DNA of 35,552 nucleotides from an uncultured Bacteroidales bacterium (GTDB lineage Bacteria; Bacteroidota; Bacteroidia; Bacteroidales; Paludibacteraceae). Of this stretch, positions 7,592 to 15,848 are shown piece by piece. The notes below the pieces were generated by a model that worked only from the letters and a program-made list of their open reading frames with translations, searched no databases and had not been told where the DNA came from. Numbering within the stretch: the first letter of the stretch is position 1; each line of letters begins with the position of its first letter. Location: positions 1 through 35,552 of the forward strand of contig CAMIZK010000012.1 in assembly GCA_946403315.1 (NCBI GenBank), written 5' to 3'. The position numbers and the translations under genes were made by a program.

Positions 7592-8698
7592 ATGAGTTTA
7601 CAATGTGGAATCGTAGGGTTACCGAATGTAGGAAAGAGTACCCTATTCAATTGTTTAAGTAACGCCAAAGCACAGAGTGCGAATTTCCCGTTCTGCACCA
7701 TTGAACCGAACGTAGGTGTGATCACGGTGCCGGACGAGCGGTTGATTAAACTGGGTGAGATCTGTAAACCCGAACGCGGTGTGATTCCCACGACGGTGGA
7801 GATCGTAGATATCGCCGGTTTGGTAAAGGGTGCCAGCAAAGGTGAAGGTCTTGGAAACAAGTTCCTTGCCAATATCCGTGAGACGGATGCCATCATTCAT
7901 GTGTTACGTTGTTTCGATGACGAGAATGTGGTGCATGTGGACGGAAGTGTTAACCCGGTTCGTGACAAGGAAATCATCGATGCGGAGTTACAGTTGAAAG
8001 ATCTGGAGACGGTAGAGAGCCGTATTCAGAAATGCGAGAAAGCAGCGAAGGCGGGTGGTGACAAGAACGCCAAGTTGCAATTGGAAGTGCTGGTAAAATA
8101 CCGGGAAGCTTTATCGCAAGGCAAGAACGCCCGTACCGTTGAGTTGGAGAACAAAGATCAGGAGTTGGCCGCCAAGGATCTGTTCTTACTGACCAACAAA
8201 CCGGTTATGTACGTTTGTAATGTGGATGAGGGTGCTGCCGTCACCGGTAACGCCTATGTAGAGCAGGTGAAAGAAGCGGTGAAAGATGAAGATGCACAGG
8301 TATTGGTGTTAGCAGCGAAGATCGAAAGTGAGATTGCTGAGTTAGAGACCTATGAAGAGCGGCAGATGTTCCTGGAAGAGATCGGTTTGCAAGAGTCGGG
8401 TGTGAACCGTTTGATTAAGGCAGCATATGCGCTGTTGAATCTCCGTACCTTCTTGACGGCAGGTAGCGATGAAGTACGAGCATGGACGTTCAAGGCAGGT
8501 TATAAAGCACCGCAATGTGCCGGCGTGATCCATACAGATTTTGAACGCGGTTTCATCCGTGCGGAAGTGATTAAATACGAGGATTTTGTAACCTTAGGCG
8601 GTGAAGCCCAATGCCGTGCAGCCGGTAAACTGGCGACAGAAGGAAAAGACTACCTGGTACAAGACGGAGATATCATGCATTTCTTATTTAACGTATGA
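7592..8698 (+). CDS. ychF: Redox/ribosome-associated GTPase (ATPase) YchF
   Basis: A 368-residue member of the Obg-family YchF/OLA1 proteins, universal P-loop NTPases that hydrolyse ATP preferentially and bind ribosomes. It shows the P-loop GLPNVGKST (9-17), the Walker B/G3 motif DIAGL with downstream GASKGEGLGNKFL, and NVDE in the position of G4, where canonical GTPases have NKxD; this deviation is known for YchF. A C-terminal TGS domain covers about 280-365 and ends with the typical DGDIMHFLFNV. The gene is 33 bp after aroB and its stop overlaps the start of the antiporter by 4 bp (ATGA). No promoter of the local consensus type is seen in the 33-bp gap, so it is probably cotranscribed with aroB. 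Confidence 0.97.
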   Translation: MSLQCGIVGLPNVGKSTLFNCLSNAKAQSANFPFCTIEPNVGVITVPDERLIKLGEICKPERGVIPTTVEIVDIAGLVKGASKGEGLGNKFLANIRETDAIIHVLRCFDDENVVHVDGSVNPVRDKEIIDAELQLKDLETVESRIQKCEKAAKAGGDKNAKLQLEVLVKYREALSQGKNARTVELENKDQELAAKDLFLLTNKPVMYVCNVDEGAAVTGNAYVEQVKEAVKDEDAQVLVLAAKIESEIAELETYEERQMFLEEIGLQESGVNRLIKAAYALLNLRTFLTAGSDEVRAWTFKAGYKAPQCAGVIHTDFERGFIRAEVIKYEDFVTLGGEAQCRAAGKLATEGKDYLVQDGDIMHFLFNV

Positions 8699-9681
8699 TT
8701 GAGGATTTATTAGCAAACGGTATATGGGTGGCGATAATTTTTATTATCGTCGGTTTTGTGGCACTAGTGAAAGGTGCGGATTGTTTGGTAGACGGTGCAT
8801 CGTCTATTGCCAAACGGTTCGGTATCAGTGACCTGGTAATCGGTTTGACCGTAGTGGCTTTCGGCACCTCGATGCCGGAGTTTGTGGTGAACATGGTTTC
8901 AGTAGGAGAAGGATCCACCGATCTGGCGATTACCAATATATTGGGCTCTAACATCATTAATACGCTAGTGATCTTAGGTGTGACAGCCTTGATTTTTCCG
9001 ATTGCATCGCAGAAACACAGCCGTAATTTCGATATCCCGATGTCTATTTTTGCGGGTATCTTCGTATTAGGGGCTATCCTGATTCATGCGCCATTTTTGA
9101 GCAGCGCAGACGGAGGTATCGGTCGTTTGGGCGGTATTCTGTTACTGCTGTTCTTCATCTATTTCCTGTACGAGACCTTCCGGCATGCCAAAGATCATCC
9201 GGATGAGGCAGAGACGGTAAAGACGATGTCCACCGGTAAAGCAATTTTGTTTTTGCTGCTGGGCCTTGCCGGATTGGTGATTGGTGGTGAGTTGATTGTA
9301 AAGAGTGCGGTAGATATTGCATCCCGTTGCGGTGTCAGCCAAGCGATCATCGGTTTGACGGTAGTGGCATTAGGTACTTCGCTGCCGGAATTGGCGACTT
9401 CTATCATTGCAGCCTACAAGCATAACAGCGATATCGCGTTGGGTAATGTGATCGGTTCGAATATCTTCAATGTATTCTTTGTGTTAGGCACGAGTGCTAT
9501 CATTCGGCCGTTACCAACCTATGACGGTATCGCATTGGATGCGTGCGTAGCTGCGTTGGGAAGTATCGTAGTATGGATAGCGGTTAAGACAGACAAAGGG
9601 CATAAGATCAACCGCTGGGCAGGCGCTGTGTTATTGCTGATTTACGGAGGGTATCTGACTTACAGATTATTGAACGTATAA
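8695..9681 (+). CDS. Calcium/sodium antiporter, CaCA family (YrbG-like)
   Basis: A 328-residue inner-membrane cation exchanger with about ten hydrophobic segments in two inverted halves. Each half carries the alpha-repeat signature: GLTVVAFGTSMPEFVVN with GSNIINTLVILG in the first, and GLTVVALGTSLPELATS with GSNIFNVFFVLG in the second. The acidic residues in GTSMPE and GTSLPE coordinate the exchanged cations in NCX-type structures. The start ATG overlaps the ychF stop by 4 bp, implying translational coupling. The 3' end overlaps the convergent glycosyltransferase gene by 22 bp and no terminator hairpin is visible between them. Ca2+ versus other cation specificity cannot be read from sequence. 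Confidence 0.93.
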   Translation: MIEDLLANGIWVAIIFIIVGFVALVKGADCLVDGASSIAKRFGISDLVIGLTVVAFGTSMPEFVVNMVSVGEGSTDLAITNILGSNIINTLVILGVTALIFPIASQKHSRNFDIPMSIFAGIFVLGAILIHAPFLSSADGGIGRLGGILLLLFFIYFLYETFRHAKDHPDEAETVKTMSTGKAILFLLLGLAGLVIGGELIVKSAVDIASRCGVSQAIIGLTVVALGTSLPELATSIIAAYKHNSDIALGNVIGSNIFNVFFVLGTSAIIRPLPTYDGIALDACVAALGSIVVWIAVKTDKGHKINRWAGAVLLLIYGGYLTYRLLNV

Positions 9682-10451
9682 CGTTCACGATCGAAGAACC
9701 AACCCCATTTATTGAAATAACGGCACATGTTTTGGATATGAATCCGAAGCATGTGTTTGTTTGTATAGGATGCTTTGGCATGCGCATGGACAATGGACCA
9801 TTGCGGGTAGTAAAGCGTGAGATAGTTCCGATGAATCGTGCGTGTAAGATCGATGTCTTCCGGATACATGAAATAACGTTCATCGAAGAGTCCGGCTTCA
9901 ACGACTGCTTTGGTGCGCAGAAACATAAAACAACCACTGAGGTATGGTGCATTAATGGGTCGGTTGAGGTCCAAATCGCGTAACTCATATTTCTTATTAC
10001 GACGTTTCATCAAGAAGGAAGGTAAGAAACGGCGACCGAAGACATCCAGCGGTGAAGGTAAGCGTTTAGCCAGGTACTGTTGTGAACCATCGGGATTGAG
10101 TACTTTAGGCATAAGCTGTCCGACTGAGGGGTTGAGCAGCATCCAATCATGCATGGCATCGATATCTTCTGCTTTGACACGTATATCGCTGTTCATCACG
10201 AGATGGAAGGGAATCTTTTGGTATGCACTTTCTCGTAAGGCGATGTTATGCGCTCTGCCATAACCGAGGTTGGTTCCATTGAAGAGATAGCGCACTTTCT
10301 CCGATTTCATCGGGAAATTAGCATACTTCTGCTCACTATTATCCAAGAGGTATATCTTCCGGAGGTTTTTGACCTTCAGTAACTCCTCCACAAGGGGTAG
10401 CACCTCTTGTTCCCAGTTCGGATGATATAAGACGATGGATATATTGAGCAT
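9660..10451 (-). CDS. Family 2 glycosyltransferase, rhamnosyltransferase-like
   Basis: A 263-residue GT-A fold glycosyltransferase. It starts MLNISIVLYHPNWE and has the nucleotide-binding LLDNSE, the NLGYGRAHNIAL stretch seen in WbbL-type rhamnosyltransferases, the metal-site motif MNSDI in the place of DxD, and the acceptor-side SGCFMFLRTKAVVEAGLFDE followed by YPEDIDLTRT. These together indicate a GT2 enzyme that adds a sugar, probably a deoxyhexose, to a growing surface glycan on the cytoplasmic face of the membrane. It is the last gene of the five-transferase operon, 2 bp after its upstream neighbour. Its 3' end overlaps the convergent antiporter gene by 22 bp. Donor and acceptor are not known. 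Confidence 0.9.
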   Translation of the reverse strand: MLNISIVLYHPNWEQEVLPLVEELLKVKNLRKIYLLDNSEQKYANFPMKSEKVRYLFNGTNLGYGRAHNIALRESAYQKIPFHLVMNSDIRVKAEDIDAMHDWMLLNPSVGQLMPKVLNPDGSQQYLAKRLPSPLDVFGRRFLPSFLMKRRNKKYELRDLDLNRPINAPYLSGCFMFLRTKAVVEAGLFDERYFMYPEDIDLTRTIHRNYLTLYYPQWSIVHAHAKASYTNKHMLRIHIQNMCRYFNKWGWFFDRERYTFNNL

Positions 10452-10453
10452 GT

Positions 10454-11200
10454 TTATGATTTTCGCAGGAACTGTTTTACTTTCCGCAGTTGTTTGAATG
10501 CCACGGTCAGATATCCGGCACCAACATGATTTTTCTTGAGGACGATATAGTCTTCCTGGGTTTTGGACAGTCGGGCACGGGTGTTCTTGTTGCTGGCTCC
10601 ACCTGTTTCCATGGAAACTAACACTTTGGGTATATAATGGGATGTATATCCGCCGGTAAAGATACGCAGCATCATGTCATAGTCTGCAGATATACGGAAC
10701 CATTCATCGTATTTACCGACTTGTTCATACACCTCACGTCGCACATAAACTGTAGGGTGCGGTGGCATCCAACCGTATTTAAGGGCACGAGGATGGAAAT
10801 CATTGCTCTTCCAACGGCGCACCACTTTTCCTTCATGACAATACTGCAGATCCCCATAGACCACATCGGTCTGATGGTTAGCGAATGCAGCAGCGATTTT
10901 CCCGATGGAATCGGAAGAATAGAAGATATCGTCAGAGTGGAGAAAGCCAATTACATCGCCCGTTGCCAGGGTGATACCTTTGTTGATGGCATTGTAGATG
11001 CCTTCATCGGGTTCCGATATGCACCGTACGTTCTGATGCTCAGCCGCATAGGATTCGATGATCTGCCTTGTGCCATCGGTAGAAGCACCGTCCACAACTA
11101 CGTGTTCGATGTCCTTGTATGTCTGACTTTGCACGCTATCCAAAGCGCGTCGAATCGTCTTGGCACTATTAAAAGTGATGGTTATGATTGATATTTTCAT
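10454..11200 (-). CDS. Family 2 glycosyltransferase
   Basis: A 248-residue GT-A glycosyltransferase. The start is taken at 11200 (MKISIITITFNSAKT), where the GT2 beta-strand begins at once; an upstream ATG at 11257 would add 19 residues outside the family fold. Motifs are VVDGASTDGT for nucleotide binding, GIYNAINKGI, and the DxD-type LHSDDI. RWKSNDFHPRALKYGWMPPHPTVYVRR followed by FRISADYDMMLRI resembles WcaA/PslC-type enzymes of exopolysaccharide clusters; the quoted stretch is seen in two adjoining parts. It overlaps the upstream GT4 gene by 32 bp and precedes the last transferase by 2 bp. Sugar specificity is not evident. Confidence 0.9.
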   Translation of the reverse strand: MKISIITITFNSAKTIRRALDSVQSQTYKDIEHVVVDGASTDGTRQIIESYAAEHQNVRCISEPDEGIYNAINKGITLATGDVIGFLHSDDIFYSSDSIGKIAAAFANHQTDVVYGDLQYCHEGKVVRRWKSNDFHPRALKYGWMPPHPTVYVRREVYEQVGKYDEWFRISADYDMMLRIFTGGYTSHYIPKVLVSMETGGASNKNTRARLSKTQEDYIVLKKNHVGAGYLTVAFKQLRKVKQFLRKS

Positions 11201-12110
11201 ACACTTGTTTGACTTGTTGATAGGTATTATCCCAAGAGAAGCGTCGGGCATTCTCAAAACCGGCTTCGATCATATCTTGGGTGGGGCGGGACTGCAGTTG
11301 ACGTACGATATCGGCCATCTCGGCTGCCATACGTTGCGGTGTGTCATGCTGCACCATCAGTCCTTTTTCTCCGATGACTTCGGGGATAGAGGAGTGGTTC
11401 TGTGCGATGACGGGACATCCGGCACGCTGCGCTTCGATAACCGGAATACCGAATCCCTCGTAGTCGGACGGGTACAAGAGACAGAGCGCTTCGTTGTACA
11501 TCGTGTTCAACTGCTCCAGACTCACGCCGGCAGCCGTCACCAACTCGATCCCTGTCAGCCGTGCTACCTCTTGCGCTACGTCGTAACGTTTATAATCCGC
11601 CTGACTGTTGCCTACGAAGAGCATGTATCCCTTCTTTTGTACCGATGAAATCGGATGAAATACGTCACTCACGCCGTTATAGACCACCTGTATTTTCTCT
11701 TCTTTCACCCAGGGATAGAAGTTCAGCAGGTCGCGTTTGGTATTCTCGCTGACGCAGATGACGGCTTCGCTATGTTGCAAGGCACGCCGCTCCTCCCACA
11801 GATGCACCGCTTTCGCCAAACCGCGACGATAGAAATGATACGTAAGGTCATGGACGGTGGTGACATTATAGACACCCTCTTGCGGCAGGATGCGGAAATA
11901 GGAAGAATGAAAGATAGAGGGAGTCTCTGCCTTGTAATCCGGGATGCGATAACGCTCCATGAAACGTGGCTCTTGACCATGGGTAAAGTCAAGGGTTACC
12001 ACGTCAAGATCCTTATCTGCCTTCGCTCGCGACAGCAGTTCATTCCATACGACAGAGATACCTCCGTAGCGCTGCAGATTATAGATTATATTATCAAATA
12101 CGACTTTCAA
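11169..12110 (-). CDS. Family 4 (GT-B) glycosyltransferase
   Basis: A 313-residue GT-B glycosyltransferase of the GT4 type. The N-terminal half has YNLQRYGGISVVWNELL, the acceptor-side glycine loop of the family, and VHDLTYHFYRR. The C-terminal half has VVYNGVSDVF, YMLFVGNSQADYKRYD and the donor-binding DYEGFGIPVIEAQRAGCPVIA, which holds the conserved E-x7-E pattern in part (E in EGFG, E in IEAQ). Such enzymes usually transfer mannose, glucose or a related sugar from a nucleotide donor. The gene overlaps both neighbours, by 17 bp upstream and 32 bp downstream, so the operon is probably translated in a coupled way. Confidence 0.9.
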   Translation of the reverse strand: MKVVFDNIIYNLQRYGGISVVWNELLSRAKADKDLDVVTLDFTHGQEPRFMERYRIPDYKAETPSIFHSSYFRILPQEGVYNVTTVHDLTYHFYRRGLAKAVHLWEERRALQHSEAVICVSENTKRDLLNFYPWVKEEKIQVVYNGVSDVFHPISSVQKKGYMLFVGNSQADYKRYDVAQEVARLTGIELVTAAGVSLEQLNTMYNEALCLLYPSDYEGFGIPVIEAQRAGCPVIAQNHSSIPEVIGEKGLMVQHDTPQRMAAEMADIVRQLQSRPTQDMIEAGFENARRFSWDNTYQQVKQVYENINHNHHF

Positions 12111-13242
12111 TCAGTTCTATCCATTTAGGCATAATACAGTGTTCACTATAGGTCTGTTGCGCATAAGTTTGTGCCTTTTGTGCCCGTTCGGCCGCTTCTT
12201 CGGGATGGGTGATAGCGTAGTCAAGTTGCGCGGACAAGGCACGAATATCTCCGTTAGAAACGAGCCAGCCTCGGTTGTTCGTCAAGAGTTCTGCCGGTCC
12301 GTGAGGGCAGTCAAAAGCGATGGCGGGAGTGCCACACCACATGGCTTCGATGAGGGCTAAAGGCAAACCTTCATAGCGGGATGAGAGGACAAAGAGTGAA
12401 GCGGAAGTATATTCATTGATTACCTCATTCGTTCGTCCGAGGAGTGCCACCCGTTTCAGTTTCAATGTCTTCACCAATGCTTCCAATTCCTCTCGTTTCG
12501 GACCTTCCCCTACGATTCGAAGGGCCCATTCGGGATGGTTTTCCTCGATGGGTTTCCATGCCTGCAGTAATAAGTCAAAACCTTTCTGTTCGTGTAAACG
12601 GCCAACCGCTAAAAGGACATTTTTCTTCGATTTCATCGGGATAATACGCCCATCGAGACTGCAGGGGTTGGGAATACAGATGACGTTAGTACAGCCGGCT
12701 TTCTTCCAATCGGTTTTATCTTGCTCTGTGAGCACGATGAGTTGTTCGAGGGGTTTGACAGCACGTACCAATTGATAGGTACGGATATGTCCTAAAAGGG
12801 ACCAGATGGGGTTCGAGTGGTTTGCTTCCAACAACTGTTGCCGCTGGTCTTTGCCAAAATGCAGTTCAGCGACAGTACGGCAAGGTAAGGTACGTAAGAA
12901 AGCGATCTCTTTTCCGCAAAGGGAAATACAAAGGTCAATATTGTGCTCACGTATATATTGCGTGAGTGCACGTTTGTACATTCGCATGCGCCGCATGTGT
13001 CCCCACCATTTGGAGAGGAGCGGTTTACGATAATCGGCATTGAAGTCGATATTCAGCGGCACGATCTGCACCTGTGGATCCAAGGGGAAGTAGATGTCGT
13101 TCATGCCTTGCGGTGTCGGTTCAGTAGTGATGATGGAGAAGGAATGCGAGGTATGGGCGCAGAGCCAGTTTACTTTCTGCGTCAATACCCGTTCCATACC
13201 TCCGGAGTTATAAAGATGGGGGATGCAATAGAGGATATTCAT
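12094..13242 (-). CDS. Family 4 (GT-B) glycosyltransferase
   Basis: A 382-residue GT4 enzyme. The start is placed at 13242 (MNILYCIPHLYNSGGMERV), because the GGMERV loop is the normal family beginning and this ATG overlaps the polymerase stop as ATGA; an upstream frame to 13344 lies inside the polymerase gene. The donor half shows LLAVGRLHEQKGFDLLLQAW, IVGEGPKREELEAL, and RYEGLPLALIEAMWCGTPAIA followed by DCPHGPAELL. The last element is common in GalNAc/galactose-type GT4 transferases, though that is suggestive only. It lies in the polysaccharide operon directly after the polymerase and overlaps the next gene by 17 bp. Confidence 0.92.
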   Translation of the reverse strand: MNILYCIPHLYNSGGMERVLTQKVNWLCAHTSHSFSIITTEPTPQGMNDIYFPLDPQVQIVPLNIDFNADYRKPLLSKWWGHMRRMRMYKRALTQYIREHNIDLCISLCGKEIAFLRTLPCRTVAELHFGKDQRQQLLEANHSNPIWSLLGHIRTYQLVRAVKPLEQLIVLTEQDKTDWKKAGCTNVICIPNPCSLDGRIIPMKSKKNVLLAVGRLHEQKGFDLLLQAWKPIEENHPEWALRIVGEGPKREELEALVKTLKLKRVALLGRTNEVINEYTSASLFVLSSRYEGLPLALIEAMWCGTPAIAFDCPHGPAELLTNNRGWLVSNGDIRALSAQLDYAITHPEEAAERAQKAQTYAQQTYSEHCIMPKWIELIESRI

Positions 13243-14639
13243 GCCTTGTCCTCCTTCTTTTTGCCGAGGCGGTTTAACCAATGTACGATCTGCGTCTGAT
13301 GGCTTGTGATGCCCATGACGATAGCTAACAAGATCAGACTCCAAACGACGGTTCGTGGGTCGAAGAGTAATGGAGCACGGGGATAGATAAGGGCATGACT
13401 AACCAAGAGGAAGTACATGAGATACCAATAGACGCTATCCTTGGCACGATAAAAACTCTCTTTGACCCACAGACCGATAAGGAACATCGCGATGGCGGTG
13501 CCTATAGCACCAAAGGAGCGGTAGGCTTCACCGATCATGTTCGTTCCGGTACCCCAAGGAGCATCGGGTCCCATGAAGAGATAGGTAGGTAAGTCACCAC
13601 CATGGAGCATCTCGTGCGGCAGTTCCGAATGGGAAATGATGACGTTGGCTAATCCGGGAATAGGGGAAGAGATATCGAGTGCCATGCCTTGAAACCAAGT
13701 GGGGTCATTCTCCTGCGCAAAACCGTAGAGACGGAAGAGGTTGACATCGTTCACTATCAGGTCTTCATATATATCCCAGAAACTATTCAGTTTGGTATGC
13801 GCCAGTTTTTCCTCCCATGCGCCGGTGTCTATACCTTCTGTACGCAGGGTCATGACGAGGAAAAGAATGACAGAGCCTAAACCGATGACCAGCGTCACCT
13901 GCCACCATTTGAGGTGATAGACATACATGCTGAAACCGACCACTAAGATAAGTGCCAGGCTGATTGCCATCTGACGACTTCCAGTGGACAATAGCAGGAG
14001 GAGAAATGAGAGGATGACAAGGGTATAGAACCACCATTTCTGTTTCGGAATCCGGAAGAGGAAGATGGCCATGAAGAAGCATCCAATGGTGAAGATATTA
14101 TTGAAATAGCTATAGATACCCACTTCCCGGAGGTTGGATCCTTCGGCATAGACACTTTGCAAAGCGGCTAAACCGCCGGTGAGGACAAACAATATCCATG
14201 CACCGATGGTGATGCCGAAGAACCATATATACTGCCGCATGGAGATGGTGAAAGTGGGTTCGGAGGGTTCTTCCCGTTTAAGTCGAAAGAGCCGTGTGGC
14301 ACCTAATAGGTACCAGGCATAGCCGAAATAAGCGAGTGCGGTGGCACGGGTGACGTGATCGTCATTGAAGGCAAAACTGAAGAAGGACCAATATTGCCGT
14401 TCTTCAAAGGGCGCATAGAAGACGGGGTAGACGAAGTTCACAAGGAAGAACGAGAGGGCGAAGAAGAACTCAAATCCCAACCAGTTCTTGCGTTTGTTGG
14501 TGAGGAAATAGAGTGCATTCTGCGCAATGAAGACCCACATGAGTGCCTGGCAATAGGTATAGTCATAGTGCTCGGGTGCCTGGATAAAAAGCACCGTTGC
14601 AGCAATGGCAAAGGCTATGTTCAGGAGGTAGGTCAGCAT
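13239..14639 (-). CDS. Wzy-like oligosaccharide repeat-unit polymerase
   Basis: A 466-residue integral inner-membrane protein with about ten to twelve hydrophobic helices, for example LLNIAFAIAATVLFI, FFFALSFFLVNFVYPVFY, WWFYTLVILSFLLLLLSTG and WSLILLAIVMGITS. It carries STGSRQM, a small motif common in bacterial O-antigen polymerases, and a long loop at roughly residues 270-370 (ALDISSPIPGLANVIISHSE; GTGTNMIGEAYRSFG) as in Wzy proteins. Its position among four glycosyltransferase genes supports polymerisation of lipid-linked repeat units at the periplasmic face. It overlaps the upstream GT2 by 7 bp and the downstream GT4 by 4 bp. No Wzx flippase is in the window, so it must be elsewhere if the pathway is Wzx/Wzy. 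Confidence 0.85.
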   Translation of the reverse strand: MLTYLLNIAFAIAATVLFIQAPEHYDYTYCQALMWVFIAQNALYFLTNKRKNWLGFEFFFALSFFLVNFVYPVFYAPFEERQYWSFFSFAFNDDHVTRATALAYFGYAWYLLGATRLFRLKREEPSEPTFTISMRQYIWFFGITIGAWILFVLTGGLAALQSVYAEGSNLREVGIYSYFNNIFTIGCFFMAIFLFRIPKQKWWFYTLVILSFLLLLLSTGSRQMAISLALILVVGFSMYVYHLKWWQVTLVIGLGSVILFLVMTLRTEGIDTGAWEEKLAHTKLNSFWDIYEDLIVNDVNLFRLYGFAQENDPTWFQGMALDISSPIPGLANVIISHSELPHEMLHGGDLPTYLFMGPDAPWGTGTNMIGEAYRSFGAIGTAIAMFLIGLWVKESFYRAKDSVYWYLMYFLLVSHALIYPRAPLLFDPRTVVWSLILLAIVMGITSHQTQIVHWLNRLGKKKEDKA

Positions 14640-15541
14640 TTCTCGATGGCTCTATGGAGCAGATAAAACAGATAGGATAACCGTCCAAATTCGGGTTCAG
14701 TCGCCCAAGCAGCCAAGGCATTGGCGCGTCCGTCGTCAGAAACGGAGGGGCGATGCATAGCTTTCCAATGATAGCCGCAGATGACGTTCTTCTCATTGTT
14801 CGTGAGCGACAAGAGGGGTGCAATCAGTTGGTAAATCGTATGATCCTGCACGATGTTGAGTCCTTTATATTCAGCACCCCCGGACACTTTATGTTCATGC
14901 TGGCGGAAGTGATTAAGCGTTTGAGCGACGTATGCGACACGACCTTGCAGTGCCAGTTGAATCCAGAAAAGGCGGTCACCGCTAGCGGTGAGTTGTTGAA
15001 TCTGATACCAATCGACCGCAGGCAACATCTCCCGTTTAAAGAGGACTGCAGAAGCATTACAGATGGTATTATAACCCAAGAGATATTGCTTGATAAAATC
15101 ACCGCCAGCCATCGAAAAGTCCCGTTTCCATCGGAAATCCTGATTACGAGGGATGGGATTTCCTTCGCTATCCATCCATTGGCTGTTACAAAAGGCCAGT
15201 ACGGCATCTTTCTGTTCGAGCTCCTGCACTAACCGTGTGAGCAGAGCAGGTTCAGCCACATCGTCACTTTCGGCAATCCAGATATAGTCACCGGTGGTCT
15301 GTTGGATACCACGATGCCATTGGGCAAAGGTGTTGCCGGAGTTAGTCTCATTGACGATGAGGGCCTTCACTTGGGGATGGTTCGAATATTGCTTGAGCAG
15401 TTCGACACTGTTGTCCGTAGAAGCATCATCCAAGAGGATCACCTCGAAATCGGGATAATCCTGCGCCAGGATACTGTCCATGCGTTGTTTAAGATAGGGC
15501 GCATGGTTAAAATTGGGCATTATGACACTTACTTTTGGCAT
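14633..15541 (-). CDS. Family 2 glycosyltransferase, first gene of the polysaccharide operon
   Basis: A 302-residue GT-A glycosyltransferase. The start is the ATG at 15541 (MPKVSVIMPNFNHAPYL); a longer frame to 15625 would include the promoter and is rejected. Motifs are LLDDASTDNS for nucleotide-sugar binding, SGNTFAQWHRGIQ, and WIAESDDV as the DxD site. The region ASGDRLFWIQLALQGRVAY followed by FRQHEHKVS is typical of GT2 enzymes that often sit in O-antigen or capsule clusters. It is preceded by a strong promoter at 15572-15603 and a roughly 27-nt leader. Its 3' end overlaps the polymerase gene by 7 bp. Sugar specificity is unknown. Confidence 0.92.
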   Translation of the reverse strand: MPKVSVIMPNFNHAPYLKQRMDSILAQDYPDFEVILLDDASTDNSVELLKQYSNHPQVKALIVNETNSGNTFAQWHRGIQQTTGDYIWIAESDDVAEPALLTRLVQELEQKDAVLAFCNSQWMDSEGNPIPRNQDFRWKRDFSMAGGDFIKQYLLGYNTICNASAVLFKREMLPAVDWYQIQQLTASGDRLFWIQLALQGRVAYVAQTLNHFRQHEHKVSGGAEYKGLNIVQDHTIYQLIAPLLSLTNNEKNVICGYHWKAMHRPSVSDDGRANALAAWATEPEFGRLSYLFYLLHRAIEKC

Positions 15542-15554
15542 GGTTTCACTTGCT

Positions 15555-15572
15555 GCACACATAAAAGTGTGC
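15555..15572. repeat. Inverted repeat at the polysaccharide-operon start site
   Basis: GCACAC (15555-15560) and GTGTGC (15567-15572) form perfect 6-bp arms around ATAAAA. The repeat touches the downstream edge of the -7 box and covers the predicted transcription start near 15568. It could be an operator, or a small hairpin at the 5' end of the mRNA. Confidence 0.5.
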
Positions 15573-15603
15573 AAAGGTACTGCTTTTTTACGAGATATGC
15601 AAA
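15572..15603 (-). promoter_or_regulatory. Promoter of the polysaccharide operon
   Basis: On the minus strand, -33 TTTG (15600-15603) with the extension CATATCTCGT, a 20-bp spacer and -7 TACCTTTG (15572-15579). The predicted start near 15568 gives a leader of about 27 nt before the ATG at 15541. No other consensus promoter is seen up to 9660, so it probably serves all six genes. Confidence 0.8.
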
Positions 15604-15706
15604 TAAAAAAAGAAAAATCGTCCAAAATGAGTTATTTTTCGCATTGCCAAGGTTAAGGATCTTATAGTGAGTGTGTAAAGTGGTACTATGGTGAAACCGA
15701 TTATAA
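15604..15706. other. Intergenic stretch without visible features
   Basis: Between the polysaccharide-operon promoter and the tandem arrays. It is AT-rich, with no credible reading frame, hairpin or promoter pair. It is part of the 367-bp gap between 15541 and 15909, whose remaining content is listed separately. Confidence 0.5.
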
Positions 15707-15772
15707 CCTACTAATCACCTACTAACCACCTACTAATCACCTACTATTAACATACTAATCACATAGTATACT
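15707..15772. repeat. 11-bp tandem repeat array
   Basis: Six consecutive 11-bp units begin at 15707, 15718, 15729, 15740, 15751 and 15762. The consensus is CCTACTAATCA. Units 1 and 3 are identical, unit 2 has one change (C for T at position 9), unit 5 has one change (A for C at position 2), unit 4 has differences near its end, and unit 6 is degenerate. The 11-bp period places each unit on nearly the same face of the helix. Confidence 0.85.
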
Positions 15773-15789
15773 ATGCTTCACTGAATATA

Positions 15790-15848
15790 AAAGGTATGAA
15801 AACAAGAATACAAAGGCATGAAAACCAGAATACAAAGGTATGAAAAAA
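15790..15848. repeat. 22-bp tandem repeat array next to a promoter
   Basis: Unit 1 (15790-15811) and unit 2 (15812-15833) differ at two positions; both begin AAAGGYATGAAAAC. Unit 3 starts at 15834 with the same AAAGGTATGAAAA and then runs directly into the -33 box at 15849. The 22-bp period is exactly twice the 11-bp period of the adjacent array. Each unit carries CAAAGGYA or AAAAGGTA at its junction, close to the complement of a -7 box. Confidence 0.8.

Noticed and set aside
15707..15848. Tandem arrays as a CRISPR
   Set aside because: Units of 11 and 22 bp are directly adjacent with no unique spacers, and no cas gene is present.
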